Assembly (NCBI RefSeq): GCF_000025865.1
Contig: NC_014002.1
Span: forward strand, 1,736,001-1,800,000
Direction of reading: 5' to 3'
Source: Methanohalophilus mahii DSM 5219
GTDB lineage: Archaea > Halobacteriota > Methanosarcinia > Methanosarcinales > Methanosarcinaceae
DNA length: 64,000 nucleotides
In this document: positions 35,492-42,730 of the stretch, piece after piece
How positions within the stretch are numbered: position 1 is the stretch's first letter
Layout: every line of letters starts with the position of its first letter
Translations under genes and position numbers: made by a program
The notes under the pieces: generated by a model
Seen by the model: only the letters and a program-made list of their open reading frames with translations
What the model was told of the DNA's origin: nothing
The model's database searches: none

Positions 35492-35722
35492 ATGTCAGAT
35501 AACATGAAAAAACTCCCGGTTATCCAGAGACCAGACCCTGAAGAAAAAGAAAAAGTGTCTACCTGTGGTGGTTGTGATTCAAAGGGAAATTGCAATCACT
35601 GGGGGATTCGGCCAGGTTCTGAAAAAGAGGAAGTATATCGTAATGTATTAATTTATCTTACAATGGGAATTGTCATCATAATTACAGCTCTACTTATAAA
35701 GGCTTTAATTTCATCATTTTAA
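35492..35722 (+). CDS. Small membrane protein with Cys cluster
   Basis: A 76-residue protein with a soluble Cys motif (CGGCDSKGNC, residues ~25-34) and one C-terminal membrane helix (IYLTMGIVIIITALLIKALI). The Cys spacing CxxC-x5-C could bind zinc or an Fe-S centre. I do not recognise the family. It is downstream of tRNA-Ser and convergent with the RNase P protein gene (7 nt apart). Charged composition and complete codon pattern make it look real. Confidence 0.65.
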   Translation: MSDNMKKLPVIQRPDPEEKEKVSTCGGCDSKGNCNHWGIRPGSEKEEVYRNVLIYLTMGIVIIITALLIKALISSF

Positions 35723-35729
35723 AAAAGGA

Positions 35730-36041
35730 TTATTTGTATGGAATACACATTTTCCTGCCACATGACAGACAGGTTATACACACTGTTCCTTTTTTCAGCC
35801 GTACACTGGAACTGCTACCCGGTACAAGATAAGAATTACAACTGCGACACACCCTTCTGCGAAGGGATGCAGGCAAACGGATCCTGTATCGCATACCGAT
35901 ACTGCGTGCAAGTGTAACATATCTGTCACTTCTGCAAGGATGTGCACTGTATGATGCTTCTGCAAGCTTGAAGAGGCGTTCAATTCTCTGTCTTGCCAGA
36001 TCTTTCATGAGATTTTTCTGCTTTTTTCGGGATTTAGACAC
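35730..36041 (-). CDS. rnp4: Ribonuclease P protein component 4 (Rpp21/Rpr2 family)
   Basis: RNP4 is a subunit of archaeal RNase P, which trims tRNA 5' ends. The family pattern is present: YVTLARSIGMRYRIRLPASL, RRRVCRSCNSYLVPG, and a second Cys pair CITCLSCGRK, together forming the zinc ribbon. 103 residues is usual. The Arg/Lys-rich N-terminus (KSRKKQKN) fits RNA binding. It lies beside a tRNA gene and the SRP RNA. Confidence 0.93.
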   Translation of the reverse strand: MSKSRKKQKNLMKDLARQRIERLFKLAEASYSAHPCRSDRYVTLARSIGMRYRIRLPASLRRRVCRSCNSYLVPGSSSSVRLKKGTVCITCLSCGRKMCIPYK

Positions 36042-36059
36042 ACAAACTACCTCAAATAT

Positions 36060-36707
36060 TCAGGAATCCGTATTGTTTTCAAGAATAATTACCTTTGCTT
36101 TACTTCTTTTTTCTACAAGTGTTTTAAAGAGATTCACATCGGCGTCCGTTCCCTCAACACTTCCATAATGCATCGGTATGACATAGGCGGGCCCTATACA
36201 TGAAACTGCTTCTGCAGCTTGCTTTTCATCCATAGTATAATTTCCCCCAATAGGAAGCAGAACTACATCAGCTTCAATGACAGACATTTCATCGATCAAA
36301 TCCGTATCCCCGGAATGATATATACGCAAACCTTCCAAATCAACAACATAACCCACACCTTCACCGGGCGGATGGAAGGATTTGCCTATATTATAAGCTG
36401 CAACTACCTCTATATTCAACCCCTTTATTGCAAGTTCATCTCTGAGAACATCCCCAGCTTCAATTCTTCTTGCATCGCCACGAAACTGCAGGCTGCAATT
36501 TGACGGAATCAGGGTAGTAGCCGTACTTTTTCTGACCTTCTGAATATCCTGAGGGGAACAATGGTCGAAATGTTCATGAGTTATAAGCAGTACATCGGCC
36601 TGGTCTTCGTAGTCGATATAACCACCCACTTCATAGGGGTCAATATATACCACCAGATTATCCCCACGCAACCTGAATCCTGCGTGCCCCAGCCAATCAA
36701 TGTGCAC
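36060..36707 (-). CDS. Metal-dependent hydrolase, UPF0173-type metallo-beta-lactamase fold
   Basis: The 215-residue protein begins MHIDWLGHAGFRL and has the metal motif LLITHEHFDHCSP (HxHxDH) near residue 38, then YHSGDTD near 130 and PMHYGS near 178. This matches the UPF0173 / L-ascorbate lactonase-like branch of the fold. The substrate is unknown. It lies 18 nt upstream of rnp4 on the same strand, so the two may share a message. Confidence 0.88.
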   Translation of the reverse strand: MHIDWLGHAGFRLRGDNLVVYIDPYEVGGYIDYEDQADVLLITHEHFDHCSPQDIQKVRKSTATTLIPSNCSLQFRGDARRIEAGDVLRDELAIKGLNIEVVAAYNIGKSFHPPGEGVGYVVDLEGLRIYHSGDTDLIDEMSVIEADVVLLPIGGNYTMDEKQAAEAVSCIGPAYVIPMHYGSVEGTDADVNLFKTLVEKRSKAKVIILENNTDS

Positions 36708-36847
36708 TTTTCCTATATCTATACCTTTCAGTCTATAACCTCCTGTGAATATTTAATTTAATGCCGGAAAGTTGATTAATATTTCTTTTTATCAAATAAT
36801 ACAAGAAAACATCCTTTATATCCTATAATTCAACTTTTTCCAGTCAA

Positions 36848-36893
36848 ATTTAATCAGAGATTAAATGGGAGTTTCATTTTAAAAATGAAACAT
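36848..36893. repeat. Paired-hairpin repeat, copy B
   Basis: ATTTAATC/GATTAAAT (36848-36855 with 36859-36866), spacer GGGA, then GTTTCATTTT/AAAATGAAAC (36871-36880 with 36882-36891) and AT. Read in this orientation it repeats the layout and the sequence GGAGTTTCATTT...AAATGAAACAT of copy A, which is on the opposite strand 2.3 kb away. Confidence 0.7.
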
Positions 36894-36948
36894 CAAGAAA
36901 TATTAATACAAACCGCCTTGAATTTAAATTAAATCCGACCTAACAAAA

Positions 36949-36957
36949 TTTATATAG
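36949..36957 (+). promoter_or_regulatory. TATA box for the DUF1699 gene
   Basis: TTTATATAG at 36949-36957 gives an expected start near 36980 and a leader of about 65 nt. The 338 nt spacer 36708-37045 otherwise holds repeat copy B and A/T-rich sequence; I see no other gene or RNA in it. Confidence 0.5.
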
Positions 36958-37045
36958 AATAACTAATGTATATACAATTAGAAGTCAGTTTTGAAAGGAT
37001 TTTATACGGCTTGGAAAATTGACACCAAAGAAGAAGGGACCTAAA

Positions 37046-37447
37046 ATGAAAATAAGAGTTGTCAGTTCTAAAGAAGAAATCGAGACCCTGGATGAAAATG
37101 AGGAAATTATTCACCTCGCATTCAGGCCATCTAATACGGATATTTTTTCCCTTGTGATGAAATGTCCCAACGTAAAGGCCCTGCACATCCCCAGCTCCTA
37201 TAAAAGAACAATATCCAGCTCAGCAAGAATGTATCTTGAAATGCAGGATATTGACTTACTTGAAGGCGATGTATGGGGACACAGGAAAGACATAAACGAG
37301 TATTCCGAAGTTTCCAGAAGTGTGTATGACCGTATCGAAGAATACAGGAAAGAAGGGCTTGGCGAAAATGAAATTACAGACAAAATGGTCAAAGAAACCC
37401 GCCTAAGCCCGGATTTCATAACGTTCTTAATGAAACAAAATTCCTGA
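37046..37447 (+). CDS. DUF1699 family protein
   Basis: A 133-residue soluble protein with MKIRVVSSKEEIETL, FRPSNTDIFSLVMKCPNVKA, HIPSSYKRTISSSA and a helical C-terminus. It matches DUF1699, a family I know from Methanosarcinales with no assigned function. I prefer ATG 37046 over TTG 37019, because MKIRVV begins the conserved strand. It has its own TATA box and a hairpin terminator. Confidence 0.75.
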   Translation: MKIRVVSSKEEIETLDENEEIIHLAFRPSNTDIFSLVMKCPNVKALHIPSSYKRTISSSARMYLEMQDIDLLEGDVWGHRKDINEYSEVSRSVYDRIEEYRKEGLGENEITDKMVKETRLSPDFITFLMKQNS

Positions 37448-37464
37448 TTCTACAAAAAAGTCAT

Positions 37465-37481
37465 GATCCCTTCAAGGGATC
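37465..37481 (+). terminator. Hairpin after DUF1699
   Basis: GATCCC (37465-37470) and GGGATC (37476-37481) form a 6 bp stem with a TTCAA loop, 17 nt after the stop, followed by a pyrimidine-rich tract with CTTTTT. Confidence 0.5.
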
Positions 37482-37515
37482 TTCAGCTTTCTCTTTTTAA
37501 TCTGTCTTATAGTAA

Positions 37516-37695
37516 TTATTCCAGTGAAGGAAGTTTAAGCCCTACCACCGAAACTACAATTATAAATATCATCAGTGAGACCACATAACCGTATCCCTCG
37601 TTTGCCATTCCCAGGGAATGTACAAGAATAAGCATAACGGCGAAAAGGGTTACTGAGCCCACAGCCAGCAGAATTTCAATGCTCTTTTTACTCAT
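37516..37695 (-). CDS. 59-residue two-helix membrane protein
   Basis: An intact frame of 59 codons: a Lys start (MSKKSIE), a first membrane helix (ILLAVGSVTLFAVMLILVHS), a short loop (LGMANEGYG), a second helix (YVVSLMIFIIVVSVVGL) and a tail KLPSLE. The positive-inside pattern and clean frame make it likely to be a real gene too short for common size cut-offs. It fills most of the 352 nt spacer between DUF1699 and the next gene. The function is unknown. Confidence 0.65.
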   Translation of the reverse strand: MSKKSIEILLAVGSVTLFAVMLILVHSLGMANEGYGYVVSLMIFIIVVSVVGLKLPSLE

Positions 37696-37799
37696 GAAAA
37701 CTTACATGTTCAACTTCATACATGAAATTAACGCAAATAAAGACAAGCTATAAAAATAATACCGAAGGAATGTATCAGAAAAGGTGGTAAAGAGCTGTT

Positions 37800-38306
37800 A
37801 TGACAGAATTTGAAAGGAAACTTGTGCAGTCTTTCAACGATTATTTTGAAAACTGCAATATAAAAGCGATAGCCCACCGCATAAAACAACATCGTTTCAC
37901 CCCCCAGTTCCTGGATGTAATGGTAGATTCTTTAAACCCGGATTTTTATTTAGGGATAGAGTGCAAGAGTATTTCAATTGAAAAGGGGGCCAATGCACTT
38001 TATTTCAGCCAGCATTTCACAATAGACAAAAATGGGGCGCATCAGGTAATACGCATATCGGAATACCTGAGAAGGTCCGGAAGAGCCGGTTTTCTGGTTG
38101 TTGAATTGAGACAGGGATCAGGAAAATCCCGGGAAGCCTATATAATACCCTGGAAAGACATCGAGGAAAAATACGGATCCGGAGAACTGAAATACACAAT
38201 TGATGAAATTAAACTTCATTCAAAACTTGAAAGAAAGGGAAACGCATATCATATCGAACCTGAGAAATGGTCCAAGCAAAATAACTGGATGTATACGGGG
38301 GAATGA
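37800..38306 (+). CDS. PD-(D/E)XK nuclease-like protein
   Basis: A 168-residue protein with a possible nuclease core: FLDVMVDSLNPDFYLGIECK (residues ~38-57), where D and E-x-K are spaced as in PD-(D/E)XK enzymes, then QVIRISEYLRRSGRAGFLVV. It resembles archaeal Holliday-junction-resolvase-like or Hjc-type folds in outline but I cannot assign it to a named family. It lies 24 nt before the RecJ-like gene on the same strand, which supports a DNA-processing role. Confidence 0.65.
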   Translation: MTEFERKLVQSFNDYFENCNIKAIAHRIKQHRFTPQFLDVMVDSLNPDFYLGIECKSISIEKGANALYFSQHFTIDKNGAHQVIRISEYLRRSGRAGFLVVELRQGSGKSREAYIIPWKDIEEKYGSGELKYTIDEIKLHSKLERKGNAYHIEPEKWSKQNNWMYTGE

Positions 38307-38330
38307 CATATAGAAAAAGTACTCAGATCA

Positions 38331-39698
38331 ATGAAAGAACATGCAAGAGAATGTAATACAGAAATACAGAAACACGATTCTGTATATGTGGTATCCCATA
38401 TCGACGCAGACGGGCTGACTTCTGCCGGAATCATATGTAAAGCCCTGCAACGTGCAGGTATCAATTATGAAATGAGGTTTGTAAAACAGCTGGATGACAA
38501 TATCATAGAAGACATCGCAAACATAAATCCGGAACTTGCAATCTTCACAGATCTGGGAAGCGGCATGCTGGACAGCATAAATGCAAAGGGGATCAATGCT
38601 ATAGTTTCAGATCATCACCAGCCCCGCGGAGAAGGGAAATATCACCTCAACCCCCATCTTTTCGGTGCTAACGGATCATACCAGTTAAGCGGCTCCGGAA
38701 CAACCTACATCCTTGCAAATGAAATAGGCCAGAATACAGACCTGGTTGATATAGCCATGGTTGGTGCTATAGGAGACATGCAACATCTCAAAAAGGGGCA
38801 TTTGACCGGAGTTAACCGCCTGTTGCTTGAAGAAGGAGTGAAAAATGGCCACCTAAGTTACGAAAAAGATATCACTCTTTTTGGTAAACAAACCCGCCCC
38901 GTCTATAAACTGTTGCAATTTTCTTCCGATCCATTCCTGCCAGGTCTTTCGGGTGATGAGGATGCATGCATAGGCTTTCTCCATGACATGAATGTCCGTT
39001 TTGGAGGAGATGAACGGTGGAGACGCTGGATTGATCTTGAATCTGCAGAAAAACAGAGAATAATCTCCGGGGTCATGCAACATTGTATCAAATCCGGACT
39101 CCAACCCTTCAAGGTTGAGAGATTGGTAGGGGAAGTTTATGTCCTGCTCAATGAACGTGAAGGAACAGAAATGCGGGATGCTTCCGAATTTTCCACCCTG
39201 CTCAATGCCACAGCACGTTATGACCGCGCAGAAACCGGACTGGCCGTATGCATGGGAGAACGAGGAAAATCTTACGAGGACGCAAAGAAACTTCTTGGGG
39301 AACACAGGCAAAATCTTGTCAACGGCTTAAAGCTTGTGAAAGAAAATGGCATTACACAACTGGACCATATACAGTATTTTGATGCAGGAAACAAGATCAA
39401 AGAAACTATTGTAGGCATTATCGCCGGCATGAGCATTACTTCTGCCGGAAGGCGAGACAAGCCTATAATTGCCTTTGCAGATTCAGATGATGGTGTAAAA
39501 GTATCCGCCAGGGGGACACAGGACCTTATTCGGAAAGGACTCAACCTATCACAGGCAATTTCAGATGCTGCCGGCTACGTAAACGGCGCAGGAGGAGGAC
39601 ATGACATCGCAGCAGGAGCAACAATACCTGCAACGGGCAGAAACGAGTTCCTCAATAAACTGGATGAAATAATAGGAACCCAGTTCCAGAAAAGCTGA
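38331..39698 (+). CDS. DHH-family phosphoesterase, RecJ/GAN-like
   Basis: The 455-residue protein carries the DHH motifs: VVSHIDADGLTSAG near residue 20, IFTDLGSG near 70, SDHHQP near 89 and MVGAIGD near 143; the DHHA1 domain (GGHDIAAGATIP) is near 425. Archaeal RecJ-like proteins degrade single-stranded DNA or RNA, and some bind GINS in the replication complex. The Asp and His residues of all visible motifs are kept. It probably works in DNA repair or replication; GINS and Cdc6 are not in the window. Confidence 0.9.
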   Translation: MKEHARECNTEIQKHDSVYVVSHIDADGLTSAGIICKALQRAGINYEMRFVKQLDDNIIEDIANINPELAIFTDLGSGMLDSINAKGINAIVSDHHQPRGEGKYHLNPHLFGANGSYQLSGSGTTYILANEIGQNTDLVDIAMVGAIGDMQHLKKGHLTGVNRLLLEEGVKNGHLSYEKDITLFGKQTRPVYKLLQFSSDPFLPGLSGDEDACIGFLHDMNVRFGGDERWRRWIDLESAEKQRIISGVMQHCIKSGLQPFKVERLVGEVYVLLNEREGTEMRDASEFSTLLNATARYDRAETGLAVCMGERGKSYEDAKKLLGEHRQNLVNGLKLVKENGITQLDHIQYFDAGNKIKETIVGIIAGMSITSAGRRDKPIIAFADSDDGVKVSARGTQDLIRKGLNLSQAISDAAGYVNGAGGGHDIAAGATIPATGRNEFLNKLDEIIGTQFQKS

Positions 39699-39700
39699 AG

Positions 39701-40459
39701 TTAGAAATAGTCCTCGATTTTGTTCATGGAATTGATATCCATCAGTGTAGACATTGCATTGGTACGGATATTGATTCCCTGTTCTTTCATAATAGCCATC
39801 GGATTGGTGCCCCCGATAACCACCACCCCAAGATGGTCACGTTCCACAGGAACATCAAGTACACGGCTGTTGGGATCTCCGACCTCCAGAATACCATTAA
39901 TACCAATATCCATCATTCCCGAAAGGACACTGTTGATCTCATCCCTTTTTGCAAGATGGACTTCCCTTAAGTTTGCAAGAATCTTACCAGAACCGGTCTG
40001 AAGCATCCGGGTTACAGAGGTAATGTCCTGCGACATGAGGACTTCAAGAGGATCTATTGTGGTGCTGGCATAGGTCAGGACATCAGTGAATCTGACGGGC
40101 AAACCGTTGCGGATCTGCACAACTCCCCCAAATTTGGGATTTGTCATAATTCCCGATTTTAGCAAGACCCCGTCTATGGTCATGCTGCACATTGTAGCAA
40201 TACCTACCTTACCCTCAGGAATGGTTAGATCACCTATAACGTCTCCGCTTTCCAGGATCTTTAAGAAAGGACTTACTGAAAGGCCACTGTTGAAAGTAAG
40301 CTTCAAAAACTCCAGTACATCGACAAAATCATCCGCATCAGCAATGGAGAGGTTGACAATTATATCTCCCTGCATACTTTTTAAGTCCAGTGTGGTCCTG
40401 AACATAAGGTCTTCGATCTTTGAAGACGTGAACTGCACAACACCATGTTTATCCTGCAT
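39701..40459 (-). CDS. nrpRII: NrpR regulatory domain protein without HTH (NrpRII)
   Basis: NrpR represses nitrogen-assimilation genes in methanogens and responds to 2-oxoglutarate. This protein is one DUF128/NrpR regulatory domain of 252 residues: [72 protein letters not shown] [13 protein letters not shown]. There is no winged helix at the N-terminus. In Methanosarcina a two-protein system is known, with a DNA-binding NrpRI and a domain-only NrpRII; this gene fits NrpRII. It is convergent with the RecJ-like gene (2 nt apart). The glnA promoter site may be its target. Confidence 0.88.
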   Translation of the reverse strand: MQDKHGVVQFTSSKIEDLMFRTTLDLKSMQGDIIVNLSIADADDFVDVLEFLKLTFNSGLSVSPFLKILESGDVIGDLTIPEGKVGIATMCSMTIDGVLLKSGIMTNPKFGGVVQIRNGLPVRFTDVLTYASTTIDPLEVLMSQDITSVTRMLQTGSGKILANLREVHLAKRDEINSVLSGMMDIGINGILEVGDPNSRVLDVPVERDHLGVVVIGGTNPMAIMKEQGINIRTNAMSTLMDINSMNKIEDYF

Positions 40460-40511
40460 TGATACACCTTTAAATCGTTTTTATGAAAAATGTGCACAAT
40501 AACTTATATGT

Positions 40512-41243
40512 TTACTCATTGAGAATGTGACTGAAAATATCAGTATACTTTTCAGGAGCTGTCAAGAATTCCAGCCTGGAAAGGTCTTCAACCAATCCGT
40601 ACATGTCTTCTCCCCTGAAAAGGCCAAATTCAGGCACATCCATGGGTTTAATGTGACGTATTTCGGGCACCTTAGAATATGCGGAATTCTGTATAAAACC
40701 ATCTTCAAGTAAATAATAGGCACCGCCTTTTTTATCTCTTACAGGCTCATACACCGATGAAAAATTACGACATACCCAGTTGGCCATTTTGAGGGTTGAA
40801 TCCGATGCATTGATCGTAATATGACCGTATCCGGGAGGTACAACCACCACATCCATTGCGTTAGCTTTTACAACCACAACATCTTCGACCATGCCATCAT
40901 TAACTTTCTGGAGAAGATAGGTAGCACTGCCTTCATGTACCTGATAAACCTCTGCATAGGAAAGATTGCTGCCCGGCACCTGCGGATGATAATGACCGGC
41001 TGTTTTTACATATTCCACTCCCAACATTGCCGGAGGTATTATTGTGATATCATACCGCAGATTATATGATTTTATTTTTTCAAGATCCTGGGAATCCTGG
41101 GACAGGTCCCTGTACATATAATAGAGCTCTTCATTTTCCCTGCCCTCGAGCCATTTTTTGTCATAAATAACTTCAGCCATATCATAAAGCATACGTACAT
41201 CTGGTACCCTTTCAATCCCACCGAACATAATTTCATTTGACAT
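40512..41243 (-). CDS. pgi: Glucose-6-phosphate isomerase, archaeal cupin type
   Basis: PGI interconverts glucose- and fructose-6-phosphate in gluconeogenesis. The 243-residue protein is the cupin type, with the metal motif TAGHYHPQVPGSNLSYAEVY (residues ~84-103) and the late PPGYGHITIN (His ligand) near 142. It is unrelated to the bacterial/eukaryotic PGI. The ATG at 41243 is preceded by TTCAAGAAGGAGT on the minus strand, a good ribosome binding site. Confidence 0.93.
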   Translation of the reverse strand: MSNEIMFGGIERVPDVRMLYDMAEVIYDKKWLEGRENEELYYMYRDLSQDSQDLEKIKSYNLRYDITIIPPAMLGVEYVKTAGHYHPQVPGSNLSYAEVYQVHEGSATYLLQKVNDGMVEDVVVVKANAMDVVVVPPGYGHITINASDSTLKMANWVCRNFSSVYEPVRDKKGGAYYLLEDGFIQNSAYSKVPEIRHIKPMDVPEFGLFRGEDMYGLVEDLSRLEFLTAPEKYTDIFSHILNE

Positions 41244-41374
41244 GATAATACTCCTTCAAGACTTATTCCCCATTTTCAGCTGTCAGCGGCAATATTAATA
41301 AACAAAAGAATTTAAAACTTTCCTCCAGTGCCTTTTTAAATATAGGCTGACATTATGTTGAACGGGATGCTGAA

Positions 41375-42730
41375 ATGGATAGAGAAATCAGGTTAATACA
41401 TACTGCTGATACACATATTGGTTACCGGCAATATCACAGCGATGTACGCCGCCGGGATTTTCTGGAAGCCTTTGAAAAGGTCATTGATGATGCCATTGAC
41501 ATGAAGGTCGATGCTGTAATTCATGCCGGGGACCTGTTCGATTCCCGCAATCCCACCCTGGAAGACATTCTCGAAACAATTCAGATAATGTCTAAATTAA
41601 AAATGGCCGAAATTCCCCTGCTGGGAATAGTGGGTAACCATGAAAGCAAACAGCAAACCCAGTGGCTCGATCTGCTGGAAAACATGCGCCTGGTAAGACG
41701 TCTGGGAAACAGTCCTTATATGGCAGGCAAGGTTGCGATTTATGGTATAGACAGTATACCCCGACCGAAGATACAATCTTTTGACTACTCCGTTTTTGAA
41801 ACCGCTGAAGAAGCTACACATAATATCCTTGTAATGCATCAGCTAATGAAACCGTTTCCTTTCGGGGAATGGGATGTGGCTGAAGTAATCCATTCATTCC
41901 CCTGTGCACTGGATGCAATATTGCTCGGGGACTACCACAAGTATGAAAAAACAATGGTGGAAGATACATGGGTTACCTACTGTGGAAGCACGGAAAGAAA
42001 CAGTGCTGCAGAAAAAGAACCCAGAGGATACAATATAATCACTGTTTCTCAAAAGGGTATTGATATAGGCAGGCGACAGATAAATACGAGAGAATTTTTG
42101 CACATCGCCGTGGACATAAAGGATGAGAATGATGCATACCGCGACATTTTCAATACTATCCGCGAATATGATGTGAAAGAGAAAGTTGTTTTTATTGAAC
42201 TAAAAGGTAATTCACAGGCGGATATTGCATACAGTGAGATAGAAGAGTTTCTTGATAAGCAGGGAGTACTGGTCAGTCGCATATCCGATTTGCGAAGCAA
42301 TGCTACTGATGAGAATGAAAACCAGCCCGAAATTATATTCTCAGATCCCGACATTGCTGCCCGGGAAGAAATCAAGAAAATGGACCTTACAGATGCAGGC
42401 CTGTTGATTGATGAGATTATAAGGGACCTGTCCGTACCTAAAACCACCATTGACCACAAGACAGAGGCTTCTATAGCAACAATGATAGAAGAAATGGATT
42501 TCAGCCAGGAGATCCCCTTAAACATTCACCGGCAAAAACAAGTTGAAAGTACCAGCAAGGAAGAGCCACCCCGATCGGAAGAGCCTGTTTTCGTTGAAAA
42601 GGGAGAGGACAAAAAAACCCAACCTTCAGGGAAGAAGAAAAAGGAACCCGATACAGGGGATAAGGATGTTGAGCAAAAACCACAGAAAGCAAAAGTTCCA
42701 CGACAATACAATCTGGGGGATTATCTTTGA
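41375..42730 (+). CDS. mre11: DNA double-strand break repair nuclease Mre11
   Basis: Mre11 is the nuclease of the Mre11-Rad50 end-processing complex. Phosphoesterase motifs are all present: TADTHIGYRQY (residues ~9-19), HAGDLFDSRNPT (~50), GNHESK (~89), MHQLMKPF (~154) and GDYHKYE (~187). The C-terminal 100 residues are charged and of low complexity (KKKKEPDTGDK), as is common for the Rad50-binding tail. 451 residues. The stop overlaps the TTG of rad50. The HerA and NurA genes that often accompany it are not here. Confidence 0.95.
   Translation: MDREIRLIHTADTHIGYRQYHSDVRRRDFLEAFEKVIDDAIDMKVDAVIHAGDLFDSRNPTLEDILETIQIMSKLKMAEIPLLGIVGNHESKQQTQWLDLLENMRLVRRLGNSPYMAGKVAIYGIDSIPRPKIQSFDYSVFETAEEATHNILVMHQLMKPFPFGEWDVAEVIHSFPCALDAILLGDYHKYEKTMVEDTWVTYCGSTERNSAAEKEPRGYNIITVSQKGIDIGRRQINTREFLHIAVDIKDENDAYRDIFNTIREYDVKEKVVFIELKGNSQADIAYSEIEEFLDKQGVLVSRISDLRSNATDENENQPEIIFSDPDIAAREEIKKMDLTDAGLLIDEIIRDLSVPKTTIDHKTEASIATMIEEMDFSQEIPLNIHRQKQVESTSKEEPPRSEEPVFVEKGEDKKTQPSGKKKKEPDTGDKDVEQKPQKAKVPRQYNLGDYL

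Noticed and set aside
34550..36893. Composite transposon bounded by the hairpin repeats
   Set aside because: The interval holds core genes (SRP RNA, tRNA-Ser, rnp4), has no transposase, and no target-site duplication was visible.
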